This document shows, piece by piece, positions 16,119 through 25,800 of a DNA stretch of 64,000 nt (its first letter is position 1; each line of letters starts with the position of its first letter). The notes under the pieces were generated by a model. The model was not told the DNA's origin, searched no databases, and saw only the letters and a list, made by a program, of their open reading frames with translations. A program made the position numbers and the translations under genes. The DNA is from Streptomyces alboniger (GTDB lineage: Bacteria; Actinomycetota; Actinomycetes; Streptomycetales; Streptomycetaceae), in NCBI RefSeq assembly GCF_008704395.1, contig NZ_CP023695.1, forward strand, positions 2,232,001 through 2,296,000, read 5' to 3'.

Positions 16119-17147
16119 TTACGAGGAGAGGTCGACCCTCGCCGCGATCGGCAGATGGTCACTGCTCGTCTCCGGAAGCGTCCAGGACGAGACCGGCTCG
16201 ACGCCCTTGACCATGATCTGGTCGATCCGGGCCATCGGGAACGACGCGGGCCAGGTGAAGCCGAAGCCGTTGCCCGCCGCGCCCTGCGTGGAGCGCATCT
16301 GGGAGGTGACGGCGTTCAGGGCGCGGTCGTTCATCGTGCCGTTGAGGTCGCCGAGCAGGACGACCTTGTCGAGCCGCTCGTCGGCGATGGCCTCGCCGAG
16401 CGCGTCGGCGCTGTTGTCGCGCTGGTTGGCGGTGAAGCCCGCGTCGAGCTTGACGCGTACCGACGGCAGGTGCGCGACGTAGACGGCGACGTCGCCCTTG
16501 GGGGTGTTGACCGTGGTGCGCATCGCGCGGGTCCAGCCCAGCTTGATGTCGACGGGCCTGGTACCGGAGAGCGGGTACTTGCTCCACAGGCCGACGGTGC
16601 CCTCCACCGAGTGGTACTTGTACAGGCCCGACAGCGCCTTCTCGTACGTGGGCACGGCGTCCGCGGTGAGTTCTTCCAGGGCGATGACGTCGGCACCGGA
16701 CGAGGCGACGTCCCGGGCGGTGCCGGTCGGGTCGGTGTTGTCGGCGTTGACGTTGTGCGTGGCGACGGTGAGGTCGCCGCCCGTGCCCGACTTGTCGCTG
16801 ATCAGGCCACCGAACGAGTTGAGCCAGATGATCGCGGGGAGGAGCAGGGCGATCAGCGCGGTGGCGGACTTGCGGACCACGGCGATGACGAGCAGCACCG
16901 GGACGAGGAGGCCGAGCCACGGCAGGAACGTCTCGGTCAGGCTGCCGAGGTTGCCGACGTTGTTCGGGATCTGCGCGTGGAAGAGCATCACCAGGGCGAT
17001 GAGGACCGCGGCCCCCGCGGTGACCAGCCCGCGCCGCCAGATGGCCGGATCGCCGCGCCAGCCGTCCAGCAGGCGTCGGAACCGGGACCCCGGACGCTCG
17101 GGTCCCGAGCCGCCGCTGCCCGTTTCCGTCATATACGCCTGCGCCAT
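16119..17147 (-). CDS. Endonuclease/exonuclease/phosphatase-family membrane protein
   Basis: 342 aa. Three N-terminal membrane segments (residues ~40-115) precede an EEP domain that should face outward. Conserved metal-dependent phosphoesterase motifs are visible: THNVN, ALEEL (metal Glu), GDLNGT, RIDQIM and the C-terminal SSDHLPI (catalytic Asp-His). Related proteins cleave phosphodiesters of nucleic acids, lipids or inositol phosphates; the substrate here is unknown. ATG at 17147 follows ACGAAGG, with a second ATG five codons later. It is monocistronic by appearance. Confidence 0.87.
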   Translation of the reverse strand: MAQAYMTETGSGGSGPERPGSRFRRLLDGWRGDPAIWRRGLVTAGAAVLIALVMLFHAQIPNNVGNLGSLTETFLPWLGLLVPVLLVIAVVRKSATALIALLLPAIIWLNSFGGLISDKSGTGGDLTVATHNVNADNTDPTGTARDVASSGADVIALEELTADAVPTYEKALSGLYKYHSVEGTVGLWSKYPLSGTRPVDIKLGWTRAMRTTVNTPKGDVAVYVAHLPSVRVKLDAGFTANQRDNSADALGEAIADERLDKVVLLGDLNGTMNDRALNAVTSQMRSTQGAAGNGFGFTWPASFPMARIDQIMVKGVEPVSSWTLPETSSDHLPIAARVDLSS

Positions 17148-17344
17148 GCCTTCGTCGCCTCACTGCTGCCGTACACACCGTCGGTCCGCCCTGGAAACCC
17201 TAGGCGATGATCGGTGTCGTCCCTGCCGTCCACGACGGCCGTACAGGCACCAGGACGATCGGGGCGGCGCGGCAGGTTCCTGAACAGGGCTCGGGAGCCG
17301 TGGCTGTGACGAAACGCGCATACTCGCGCGGGGCGCGGGCCGCG

Positions 17345-17391
17345 TCAGGGCACCGGCCGCGCCCTCCGGCCCGCTCAGGGCACCGGCCGCG
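17345..17391. repeat. 17-bp direct repeat, 30-bp spacing
   Basis: TCAGGGCACCGGCCGCG occurs at 17345-17361 and again at 17375-17391, just downstream of the TetR gene. CCGGCCGCGGCC is self-complementary, so a weak hairpin is possible. No gene is seen between 17148 and 17406. Confidence 0.6.
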
Positions 17392-17406
17392 GCCCTTTCG
17401 GCAGGT

Positions 17407-18006
17407 TCAGGAGGCCGGCCGCAGCCCCTCCAGCACGGTGTCGACGATCCGTTCGGCGAGGTCGTCGTCGAGCCGCGCGTGGGGCCGCATGATCGTGCGG
17501 ACCAGCATCGGGCCGACGAGCAGGTCGTTGGCCATCTCGATGTCGACGTCCGCGCGCAGCTCGCCGCCCGCGACGCCCCGCCGCAGCACCTCGCAGGTGA
17601 GGCGGCGGCGGGGCTCGACGACGGTGGCGTGGTACGCCTCCCACAGCTTGGGCAGCGCCTTCATCTGCGCGAAGACGTTGTGCAGCAGGGCCGAGGAACG
17701 CATGTTCAGACCGCGTCTGCGCAGCCCCTCCAGGAGGCAGACGAGGTCGTCGCGCATCGAGGTGCCCGGCAGTTCGGGGTCGGCCTCCTCGAAGACGCGC
17801 AGGACGTCGACGAAGAGGGCTTCCTTGCCGTCCCAGCGCCGGTAGATGGTGGCCTTGCCGACGCCCGCGGTCCTGGCGATCCGCTCGATGGACAGGTCGG
17901 CGAGTGGCACGCCGTCCTCCAGGAGCCGCACCACGCCCTCGATGATGGCCTGCTCCACGGCCTCGCTCCGGGGTCGCCCCCGGCCGCCCTTGGCGGTGTG
18001 GACCAC
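17407..18006 (-). CDS. TetR-family transcriptional repressor
   Basis: 199 aa. GTG at 18006 has GGAG five bases upstream. The N-terminal helix-turn-helix reads SIERIARTAGVGKATIYRRW (residues ~30-50), followed by a ligand-binding C-terminal domain with little recognisable sequence. It is encoded 86 bp downstream of a DHA2 exporter on the same strand. A 33-bp palindrome lies in front of the exporter. The expected role is repression of the exporter operon, including itself, until an exported compound binds (inference). Confidence 0.92.
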   Translation of the reverse strand: MVHTAKGGRGRPRSEAVEQAIIEGVVRLLEDGVPLADLSIERIARTAGVGKATIYRRWDGKEALFVDVLRVFEEADPELPGTSMRDDLVCLLEGLRRRGLNMRSSALLHNVFAQMKALPKLWEAYHATVVEPRRRLTCEVLRRGVAGGELRADVDIEMANDLLVGPMLVRTIMRPHARLDDDLAERIVDTVLEGLRPAS

Positions 18007-18092
18007 GTCTTCTCCGCTCTCTCCGCGTCTGCTGCCGGGCCGATTCTCCCCCAGCGGCCGCCCCGCTCCCCCGCGGTGCCCGTACCGGGCCC

Positions 18093-19688
18093 TCAGTGCC
18101 GGGCCGTGCCCACCGGTTCGGCCTCCTTCTCCTGGGTGCCGGTCTCCGGCGGCGTGCGCCCCGGCAGGAACAGGAAGACGACCAGCGAGCCGATCACGGC
18201 GACGCCCGCGCCCCACAGGGCCGTGACGTGCATGGCGTGCAGGAACGAGTCGTTGGCCGCGGTCACCAGGGGCTCGCCGCGGGGTCCGAGCTTCGCCGCG
18301 GCGCCCAGGGTCGCCTCGATGGACTCCCCCGCGGTGTGCCGGGCCCCCTCGGGGAGCAGCGTCAGCTTGTCCTCGACGCCGGTGCGGTACGCCGTCGACA
18401 GCACCGAGCCGAGGACCGCGATGCCGAGCGCGCCGCCGACCTGCCGGAAGGTGTTGCTGAGCGCGGAGGCGGAGCCGGCCTTCTCGCGCGGCAGGGCCTG
18501 CATGATCACGACGCTGGTGGGCGTCATGATGTGCGCCATACCGGTGCCCATCAGGAAGAAGATGACCTCCAGGATCCAGATCGGCGTATCGGCGTCGAGG
18601 GTCGTGAAGGACGCCAGCGTCGCCATCACCAGGAGCAGGCCGCCGGTGCACACGGCCCGTACGCCGAAGCGGTCGACGACCAGCCGGGCGCGCGGCGCGA
18701 AGATGAGCTGCGCCGCGGCCAGCGGCAGCATCAGCAGGCCGGTCTGCAAGGGCGAGTAGCCCCGCACGCTCTGGGTGTAGAACACCGAGAAGAAGGTCAC
18801 GCCCATCAGCGCGAAGAAGACGAGCGCGATGGCGCTGATCGCCGCCGAGAAGACGCGGTTCTTGAAGTACGAGATGTCGACGGACGGGTGGTCGCAGCGC
18901 TTCTCGTACAGCACGAACGCGACGAGGACGGCGAGGCCCGCGAGGACGGTGCCGAGGACGGCGGGATCGGTGAAGTCGGCGAGCTGGCCGCCCTTGATGA
19001 TGCCGTAGACGAGCAGGACGAGGCCGACGACGGACAGCACGACGCCGACGAGGTCGATGCGCCCGGGCCTGGGGTCGCGCGAGTCGGGCACGAGCCAGAT
19101 CATCAGGGCGACCGCGATGATCACTATCGGTACGTTGATGAGGAAGACCGAGCCCCACCAGAAGTGGTCGAGGAGCACACCGCCGGTGATCGGGCCGATG
19201 GCGATGGCGAGGCCGACGCCGCCCGCCCAGATGCCGATGGCCTTGGGCTGCTCCTCGCGTTCGAAGACGTTCATCAGGACGGCGAGCGTGGCGGGCATCA
19301 CGAAGGCCGCGCCGAGGCCCATCACCGCGCGGAACACGATGAGCTGGACGGGCGAGCCGGACTGCGCGGCGAGCGCCGACCCGATGCCGAAGACGACGAG
19401 CCCCGCGATCAGGACCTTCTTGCGGCCGAGCCGGTCGCCGAGCAGGCCCGCGGTGAAGAGCAGGCCCGCGAAGACGAGGGTGTAGGAGTTGATCGCCCAC
19501 TCCAACTCGCCCTGGGTCGCGCCGAGTCCGGTCGGTTCCGGGGTGGAGATCGTCTTGATGGCGACGTTCAGGATCGAATTGTCGAGTACGACGATCAGCA
19601 GGCTCAGCATCAGGACGCCGAGGATCGCCCAGCGGCGCCGGTGCACGGCTTCCGGTATGCGGGGTGGGGTGGGTATGGCGGTTGACAT
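18093..19688 (-). CDS. MFS multidrug exporter, EmrB/QacA type (DHA2)
   Basis: 531-aa transporter with about 14 hydrophobic segments. Hallmarks are [13 protein letters not shown] in helix 1 (motif D1 of DHA2 exporters), [13 protein letters not shown] (motif A) and a proline/glycine-rich motif C in helix 5. It probably exports drugs or a secondary metabolite by proton antiport. It is the first gene of an operon with the TetR repressor and lies 18 bp from a near-perfect 33-bp palindrome that should bind that repressor. Confidence 0.92.
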   Translation of the reverse strand: MSTAIPTPPRIPEAVHRRRWAILGVLMLSLLIVVLDNSILNVAIKTISTPEPTGLGATQGELEWAINSYTLVFAGLLFTAGLLGDRLGRKKVLIAGLVVFGIGSALAAQSGSPVQLIVFRAVMGLGAAFVMPATLAVLMNVFEREEQPKAIGIWAGGVGLAIAIGPITGGVLLDHFWWGSVFLINVPIVIIAVALMIWLVPDSRDPRPGRIDLVGVVLSVVGLVLLVYGIIKGGQLADFTDPAVLGTVLAGLAVLVAFVLYEKRCDHPSVDISYFKNRVFSAAISAIALVFFALMGVTFFSVFYTQSVRGYSPLQTGLLMLPLAAAQLIFAPRARLVVDRFGVRAVCTGGLLLVMATLASFTTLDADTPIWILEVIFFLMGTGMAHIMTPTSVVIMQALPREKAGSASALSNTFRQVGGALGIAVLGSVLSTAYRTGVEDKLTLLPEGARHTAGESIEATLGAAAKLGPRGEPLVTAANDSFLHAMHVTALWGAGVAVIGSLVVFLFLPGRTPPETGTQEKEAEPVGTARH

Positions 19689-19705
19689 GCGGACCAGCGT
19701 AGGGC

Positions 19706-19738
19706 CTTTTCAATACGGGACCGTCTCGTATTGAAAAG
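19706..19738. promoter_or_regulatory. 33-bp TetR-type operator before the DHA2 exporter
   Basis: The arms CTTTTCAATACG (19706-19717) and CGTATTGAAAAG (19727-19738) are perfectly complementary. Extending inward, 15 of 16 arm positions pair around a central base; the core is ATACGGGACCGTCTCGTAT. It sits 18 bp upstream of the exporter start, where a bound TetR dimer would block transcription. The AT-rich arms stand out from the surrounding sequence. panB starts 135 bp away on the other strand and could be affected. Confidence 0.75.
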
Positions 19739-19872
19739 ACTTTACCGAAGCCGGGCCCCTCCGGACGGATTACCCGTGGACGCACTAGCCCCGAGGCGGC
19801 ACGTGGTGCCACCATGGAGGTGATCCGGGGACGCCGTCAGGGCGCCTCGAGATGACAGAAGGAGCCGTTGCG

Positions 19873-20754
19873 ATGACGCAGCTCTCGGCTGCCCAGAAGA
19901 GCGCCGACGCCCCGCGAAGCCCCGACAGCAGCAAGGCGCTGTACGGCGGCAAGGGCACGCGACGCATCACCGTGCGTGACATCACCGCCGCCAAGGAGCG
20001 CGGCGAGAAGTGGCCGATGCTCACCGCCTACGACGCGATGACCGCGTCCGTCTTCGACGAGGCGGGCATTCCCGTCATGCTCGTCGGCGACTCGGCGGGC
20101 AATTGCCACCTCGGGTACGAGACGACCGTGCCCGTCACCCTCGACGAGATGACCATGCTGTCCGCCGCGGTCGTGCGGGGCACCAGCCGCGCCCTGATCG
20201 TCGGCGACCTGCCGTTCGGCTCCTACCAGGAAGGGCCCGTGCAGGCACTGCGCTCGGCGACCCGCCTGGTGAAGGAGGCGGGCGTCGGCGCGGTCAAGCT
20301 GGAGGGCGGCGAACGCTCGCTCGCCCAGACCGAACTGCTCGTCCAGTCCGGCATCCCCGTCATGTCCCACCTCGGCCTGACCCCGCAGTCCGTGAACACC
20401 ATGGGCTACCGCGTCCAGGGCCGCGGCGAGGAAGCGGCCCACCGGCTGCTGAACGACGCCAAGGCGGCGCAGGACGCGGGCGCGTTCGCGGTGGTCCTCG
20501 AGCTGGTCCCCGCGGATCTGGCCGCCGAGGTCACCCGCTCCCTGCACATCCCGACCGTCGGGATCGGCGCGGGCGCCGAGTGCGACGCGCAGGTCCTCGT
20601 CTGGACGGACATGCTGGGCCTCACGGGCGGCAAGATGCCCCGCTTCGTCAAGCAGTACGCGGACCTGCGGGGCGTGATGGCCGGCGCGGCCAAGGCGTTC
20701 GCGCAGGACGTGGTGGGCGGGGCGTTCCCCGCGGAGGAGCACTCCGTTCGGTAG
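19873..20754 (+). CDS. panB: 3-methyl-2-oxobutanoate hydroxymethyltransferase
   Basis: 293-aa enzyme making ketopantoate from alpha-ketoisovalerate and 5,10-methylene-tetrahydrofolate, the first committed step to pantothenate and CoA. ATG at 19873 is chosen because AAGGAG lies 8 nt upstream; the ATG at 19852 lacks one. Conserved blocks are TAYDAMTASVFDEAG, VGDSAGNCHLGYETT, GDLPFGSY, KLEGG, HLGLTPQS and GIGAG. It is transcribed alone. Its stop codon falls in the first of two 22-bp direct repeats, followed by a hairpin. Confidence 0.96.
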   Translation: MTQLSAAQKSADAPRSPDSSKALYGGKGTRRITVRDITAAKERGEKWPMLTAYDAMTASVFDEAGIPVMLVGDSAGNCHLGYETTVPVTLDEMTMLSAAVVRGTSRALIVGDLPFGSYQEGPVQALRSATRLVKEAGVGAVKLEGGERSLAQTELLVQSGIPVMSHLGLTPQSVNTMGYRVQGRGEEAAHRLLNDAKAAQDAGAFAVVLELVPADLAAEVTRSLHIPTVGIGAGAECDAQVLVWTDMLGLTGGKMPRFVKQYADLRGVMAGAAKAFAQDVVGGAFPAEEHSVR

Positions 20755-20794
20755 GCCTCACCCGGCGTATTCCGGTAGGCCTCACCCGGCGTAT
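20749..20794. repeat. 22-bp direct repeat at the panB stop
   Basis: CGGTAGGCCTCACCCGGCGT plus AT occurs at 20749-20770 and again at 20773-20794, a 24-bp period. The first copy contains the panB stop codon TAG. It looks like a local duplication. Confidence 0.7.
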
Positions 20795-20854
20795 GAACCA
20801 TCGCGGCACCATGGCAGCCCGTCGACCGTCCCCCGTCGGCGGGCTGCTTCTTCT

Positions 20855-20875
20855 CGCCCCGCCCAGGGCGGGGCG
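20855..20875. terminator. Hairpin downstream of panB
   Basis: CGCCCCGCCC and GGGCGGGGCG are perfectly complementary around a single A (20855-20875). The T-tract is missing, as is usual for Streptomyces terminators. It separates panB from the exporter operon that follows. Confidence 0.55.
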
Positions 20876-20932
20876 ACCGCCCTGTCGGTGGGATGTCGGC
20901 GCTTTGTCGGTGCCACCTGACACCTTGTACCC

Positions 20933-21952
20933 ATGACGCGAATCAACAAGAACCCCGACGGCGCAGGGAGCGCGGTCACCGTAAGGGGACTGGTCAAGCA
21001 CTACGGCGAGACCAAGGCACTGGACGGCGTGGACCTGGACGTACGCGAAGGCACCGTCCTCGGCGTGCTCGGGCCCAACGGCGCCGGCAAGACCACCCTC
21101 GTACGCTGCCTGTCCACCCTCGTCACCCCGGACGCGGGCTCGGCCCTCGTCGCCGGGTACGACGTGGTCCGCCAGCCCCGCCAGCTCCGCCGCGTGATCG
21201 GCCTCACCGGCCAGTACGCCGCGGTGGACGAGAAGCTCTCGGGCCGCGAGAACCTGTACATGATCGGCCGCCTGCTCGACCTGACCCGCAAGGAGGCCAG
21301 GTCCCGGGCGGACGGCCTGCTGGAGCGGTTCTCCCTCACCGAGGCGGCCGCCCGCCCGGCGAAGACGTACTCCGGTGGCATGCGCCGCCGCCTCGACCTG
21401 GCGGCGTCGATGATCGGCAGCCCGGCCGTCCTCTATCTGGACGAGCCGACGACGGGCCTCGACCCCCGCACCCGTAACGAGGTGTGGGCCGAGGTCAAGC
21501 GGATGGTCGGCGACGGCGTCACCGTGCTGCTCACCACCCAGTACATGGAGGAGGCCGAGCAGCTGGCCTCCGAGCTGACCGTCATCGACCGCGGCAAGGT
21601 CATCGCGAGCGGCGGCATCGACGAGCTGAAGGCGAAGGTCGGCGGCCGCACGCTGCGGGTCCGCCCGGCCGACCCGCTGGAGCTGCGCCCGCTGGCGAAC
21701 GCCCTGGACGACCTGGGCCTCACCGGCCTCGCCACCTCGACGGTGGACGTCGAGACGGGCGCGGTCCTGGTGCCGATCCTCAGCGACGAACAGCTGACGG
21801 CCGTGGTCGGCGCGGTCACCGCACGGGGCATAACGATCGGCTCCATAGCCACCGAACTGCCCAGCCTGGACGAGGTGTTCCTCTCCATCACCGGCCAGAA
21901 GGCCAGCGCCCCGCAGGACGCCCGCCCCGAACTCGAGGAGGTTGCCGTATGA
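20933..21952 (+). CDS. ABC exporter ATP-binding protein, DrrA-like
   Basis: 339-aa ATPase with Walker A GPNGAGKTT, Q-loop, signature SGGMRRRLDLAASM, Walker B VLYLDEPTTGLDP and switch LLTTQYMEEAEQL. The DRA-type C-terminal extension ending in SLDEVFLSITG is characteristic of daunorubicin-resistance ATPases that energise drug or lipid export. The ATG at 20933 has no clear ribosome site. Its stop overlaps the permease start (ATGA), so the two are made together. Confidence 0.93.
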   Translation: MTRINKNPDGAGSAVTVRGLVKHYGETKALDGVDLDVREGTVLGVLGPNGAGKTTLVRCLSTLVTPDAGSALVAGYDVVRQPRQLRRVIGLTGQYAAVDEKLSGRENLYMIGRLLDLTRKEARSRADGLLERFSLTEAAARPAKTYSGGMRRRLDLAASMIGSPAVLYLDEPTTGLDPRTRNEVWAEVKRMVGDGVTVLLTTQYMEEAEQLASELTVIDRGKVIASGGIDELKAKVGGRTLRVRPADPLELRPLANALDDLGLTGLATSTVDVETGAVLVPILSDEQLTAVVGAVTARGITIGSIATELPSLDEVFLSITGQKASAPQDARPELEEVAV

Positions 21953-22779
21953 GCACCACCACTCTCACGCCGCCCCTCGCCAAGGGGCAGACGGACGACG
22001 CCCGCATCAGCCTGCGCGGCCATGTGCGGCACACCAGTGCGCTGGTCCGCCGCAATCTGCTGTGGATCCGCCAGGACCCGGAGTCGATGTTCGACGCGGT
22101 CCTGATGCCGATCGTGTTCACGCTCCTGTTCGTGTACGTCTTCGGCGGCTCGATCGGGCAGGCGCTCGGCGGCGGTCAGGATCAGTACGTGCAGTACGTG
22201 GTGCCGGGCATGATGGCGATGATGAGCATGAACATCGCCATGGCTGTCGGCACCGGCTTCAACCAGGACTTCCAGAACGGCATCATGGACCGCTTCCGGA
22301 CCCTGCCGATCGGCCAGGGCTCGGTGCTCTTCGCCAAGGTCGTGGTGGAGCTGATGCGGCTCCTCATCGCGACGACGATCATGATGGTCGTCGGTGTGCT
22401 GGTGGGCTTCGACATCACGAACTGGCTCGGTCTGTTCGCCGCCGTCGGTCTCTCCGCGCTCTTCGGCACCTCCATCATGTGGATCTTCCTGGTCCTCGGC
22501 GTCTCGATGAAGAGCGCCCAGTCCGTGCAGGCGATGGGCTTCCTGGTCCTGATGCCGCTCCAGTTCGGCTCGTCGATCTTCGCGCCGACGAAGTCCATGC
22601 CGGGCTGGCTCCAGGGCTTCACCGACTACAACCCGCTCTCCTCGCTCGCGGACTCCGCGCGCGGCCTGATGGTCGGCGGCCCCGTCGCGCACGACGTGTG
22701 GGTGACGGTCGGCTGGTCGGCGCTGATCACCCTGGTGATGGCACCGATCGCGATCCACAAGTTCCGCACCAAGAGCTGA
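21949..22779 (+). CDS. ABC-2 type exporter permease, DrrB-like
   Basis: 276-aa membrane protein with six hydrophobic segments. The start overlaps the ATPase stop by four bases. Family blocks include NLLWIRQDPESMFDAVLMPI, the loop NQDFQNGIMDRFRTLPI and FAPTKSMPGWLQGFTDYNP. With the preceding ATPase it forms an exporter for a hydrophobic compound or antibiotic. The substrate is unknown. It is convergent with the AfsR-like regulator, 27 bp away. Confidence 0.92.
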   Translation: MSTTTLTPPLAKGQTDDARISLRGHVRHTSALVRRNLLWIRQDPESMFDAVLMPIVFTLLFVYVFGGSIGQALGGGQDQYVQYVVPGMMAMMSMNIAMAVGTGFNQDFQNGIMDRFRTLPIGQGSVLFAKVVVELMRLLIATTIMMVVGVLVGFDITNWLGLFAAVGLSALFGTSIMWIFLVLGVSMKSAQSVQAMGFLVLMPLQFGSSIFAPTKSMPGWLQGFTDYNPLSSLADSARGLMVGGPVAHDVWVTVGWSALITLVMAPIAIHKFRTKS

Positions 22780-22806
22780 CCAGCGGATTCCTACGGCGCA
22801 CGGGGT

Positions 22807-25800
22807 TCATACGGTGCACAGGGCGGCGGCCTCGTCGAGGGTGAGGCCGCCGCCCTCGGCGTACGCGCCCTCGTACGCCTCGGCGCCGAGCGCGGCACGG
22901 GCGAGCCGGGCGGCCCCCTCGGAGATGTCCCGTTCCGTCGCGTTCGGGAAGTGGCCCGCCGGCTGCTCCCGGTCGGCCACCGCGAGCAGCCGGGCGGCGT
23001 CCCCCGCGCGGCTGCCGCCGTCGAGTTCCGCCAGCGCGCGGGCCGCGATCCGCAGCTGTACGGCGACGCCCTGGGGCGCGATCATCCGCGACAGCGGGGC
23101 ACGGGCCTCCTCGATGGCGGCGCGGGCCACGGTGACGCCCTGCGCGTACCGGCCGCCCAGGGTGTCGAGCCAGGCCTGGAGGCCCAGTACGAAGCTGTCG
23201 AAGACCGTGTAGCCCACCACGGTGAACTCCTCGCGCAGCCGCCGGATGTGCTCGTGCCCCTCGTCGACGCGGCCGGTGCGGCCGAGCACGCCGACGAGGA
23301 AGAGCCGGGCGGCGGGCACGGCCTCCCCCGTGTGCGCGCGGCCGCTGTTCGCCAGGACGTCGCGGAGAATCGTCTCTCCCCGCTCGAAGGTGTCCGGCGA
23401 CTCCGTGAGGACCGAGCCGAGGCGGGCCTTGAGCACGGCCGCCTGGCTCTGGGCGCCGAGCTGTTCGGCGTAGGTGATGGCGGCCTCGAAGTCCTCGGCC
23501 GCGAGGGAGAACTCCCCGCGCCGCTCGCGTGACTCGCCGCGCGCGGCGAGCGCCTCCGCGATGCCCCAGGCGTCCCCGATCCTTTCGAAGCCCCGCAGCG
23601 CCTCGTCGGCGTCCTCGCGTGCCTCGCCCGCCCAGTCGGTGTGGTTGATGAGGATGTTGGCGCGCAGTTGCAGGGCGGAGGCCAGTTCCCAGGCGTAGCC
23701 GAGTTCGCGGCAGGTGTCGACGGTCCCGTCGAGGGTGGCGCGCAGCAGCTCCGCGTCGCCGCCGAGCATCACGGCGAAGAACCAGAGGCTGCCCGGTGTG
23801 CGGCAGGTCTGCGGCAGGCCGGGGCGGTAGGCGGCCCGGATGCCCCGCAGCCGCTCCTCGGCCTCCTCGGTGCGCCACGCGTCCATGTCCATGTCCATGC
23901 AGGCGAGGTCGAGCAGGCGCACCCCGCGGCGAGCCTCAGCGAGGACCTCGGGCCGCATCGGCGGGGGCTCGGCCGTGCACGGCTCGTACAGCGGGGGTGC
24001 GGGGGTGACGGGCGGGGCGAAGGGGTCGGGGCCGAGGCTCATGACGTCGCGGGCCCAGTTGCGGGTCTCCAGGCGCAGGCCGCGGATCTCCCAGAACCAG
24101 CACAGGGACAGGACCAGGCAGAGCGCTTCCTGCTCGTCGCGCGCGGCCACGGCGTGCCGCAGGGCGGTGCGCAGGTTCTCGTACTCGACTTCGAGGCGCT
24201 CGACGGCGGCGAGCTGGCCGCGCCCGCGCAGTTCGGGGTCGGTGGTCCTCGCGACCTCGCGGTAGTGCACGAGGTGCACGCGCTCGGCGCCGGCCCGGTC
24301 ACCCGCCTCGTCGAGGCGTTCGCCCGCGTACTCGGCGACGGTTTCGAGCAGCCGGTAGCGCATGCCCGCCCCGGCCACGGGTGAGGGGGCGGCGACGACG
24401 AGGGACTTGTCGACGAGTGAGCCGAGCACGTCGGCGACGTCGTACGAACTGTCCTCGCCCGCGCAGACCGCTTCCGCCGCCGCGAGGTCGCAGCCGCCCG
24501 CGAAGACGGAGAGCCGCCGCAGGACGGCGCGTTCGGGTTCGTCGAGCAGGTCCCAGGACCAGTCGACGACGGCCCGCAGGGTCTGCTGGCGGGGCAGTAC
24601 CGTGCGGGCGCCGCTGGTGAGCAGCCGGAAGCGGTCGTCCAGGCGGTCGGCTATCTGGCGCGGGGTGAGCATCCGCAGGCGGGCCGCGGCCAGTTCGATG
24701 GCGAGCGGCAGGCCGTCGAGGCGCCGGCAGATCTCGGCCGCGGCGGCGGGGTCGTCCTCGACGGTGAAGCCCGCTCTCGCGGCGGCCCCGCGTTCGGCGA
24801 GCAGGCGCACCGCGACCGGCTCCGGCAGCGGCTCGACGGGGCGCGTCAACTCGCCCGGTATGCCGAGGGGTTCACGGCTGGTGGCGAGGACGGCGAGGCC
24901 GGGGCAGCGGGCGAGGAGTTCGTCGGCGAGGCGGGCCGCGGCCGCCACGACGTGCTCGCAGTTGTCGAGGATGACCAGCATGCGGCGCCCGGCGCAGTGC
25001 TCGACGAGACGGAGGACGGGGTCCTCGCCGTGCCGCTCCGACATGACGCGCATCTCTTCGGCGCCGGCGCCGCGCAGCACGGTCTCGCGGGCGCCGAGCG
25101 CCGTGAGTACGGCCTCGGGCACGTCGTCGGGGTCCTCCACGGGGGCGAGTTCGGCCAGCCACACTCCGTCCGCGAAGCCCGTGCCGACGCTCTCGGCGGC
25201 CTCCTGCGAGAGGCGTGTCTTGCCGGCGCCGCCGGGTCCGAGCAGCGTGACGAGCCGGGCCCGCGCGAGGTCGCCCCGCAGGGCCTCGATGTCGGCCTCG
25301 CGTCCGACGAAGGAGGTGAGGCGGGCGCGGAGGTTGCCGGGCACGCGCGGCGCGGGTCGGGCCGGCGGCGCCACGGGTCCGGCCGGTGGCGGTACCGGCT
25401 CGGCCGGTGGTGGCACGCGCAGCAACTCCTCGTGCAGGGCGCGAAGTTCGGCCCCCGGGTCGACCCCGAGCCGGTCCGCGATCCCGCGTCGTACGCCTTC
25501 GTAGGCGGCGAGTGCCTCCGCCGGGCGGCCGGCGTCCCGCAACGCGCGCAGGCGCAGGGCCTGGAGCGGTTCGTCGAGGGGGTGGGTGCCGCAGAGCGCG
25601 GTGAGTTCGGGCAGGGCCTGTTCCGCCTGGCCGAGGGCGAGGGCCGCGGTGAGCCTGGCGCGGCGGGCGTCGTGGCGGCGGGCCTGCCAGCGGGCGGCGT
25701 CCGCGGTGCGGCCCGGCAGGTCGGCGAGGGCTTCGCCGCGCCACAGGGCGAGCGCGTCGTCGAGCAGGGCGGCCGCCTTGGCCGGGTCGCCGTCGGCGAG

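Noticed and set aside
17479..18759. Long plus-strand frame opposite the TetR and DHA2 exporter genes
   Set aside because: It is antisense to two clear genes. Long frames on the opposite strand are expected at this GC content, and its product has no recognisable domain.
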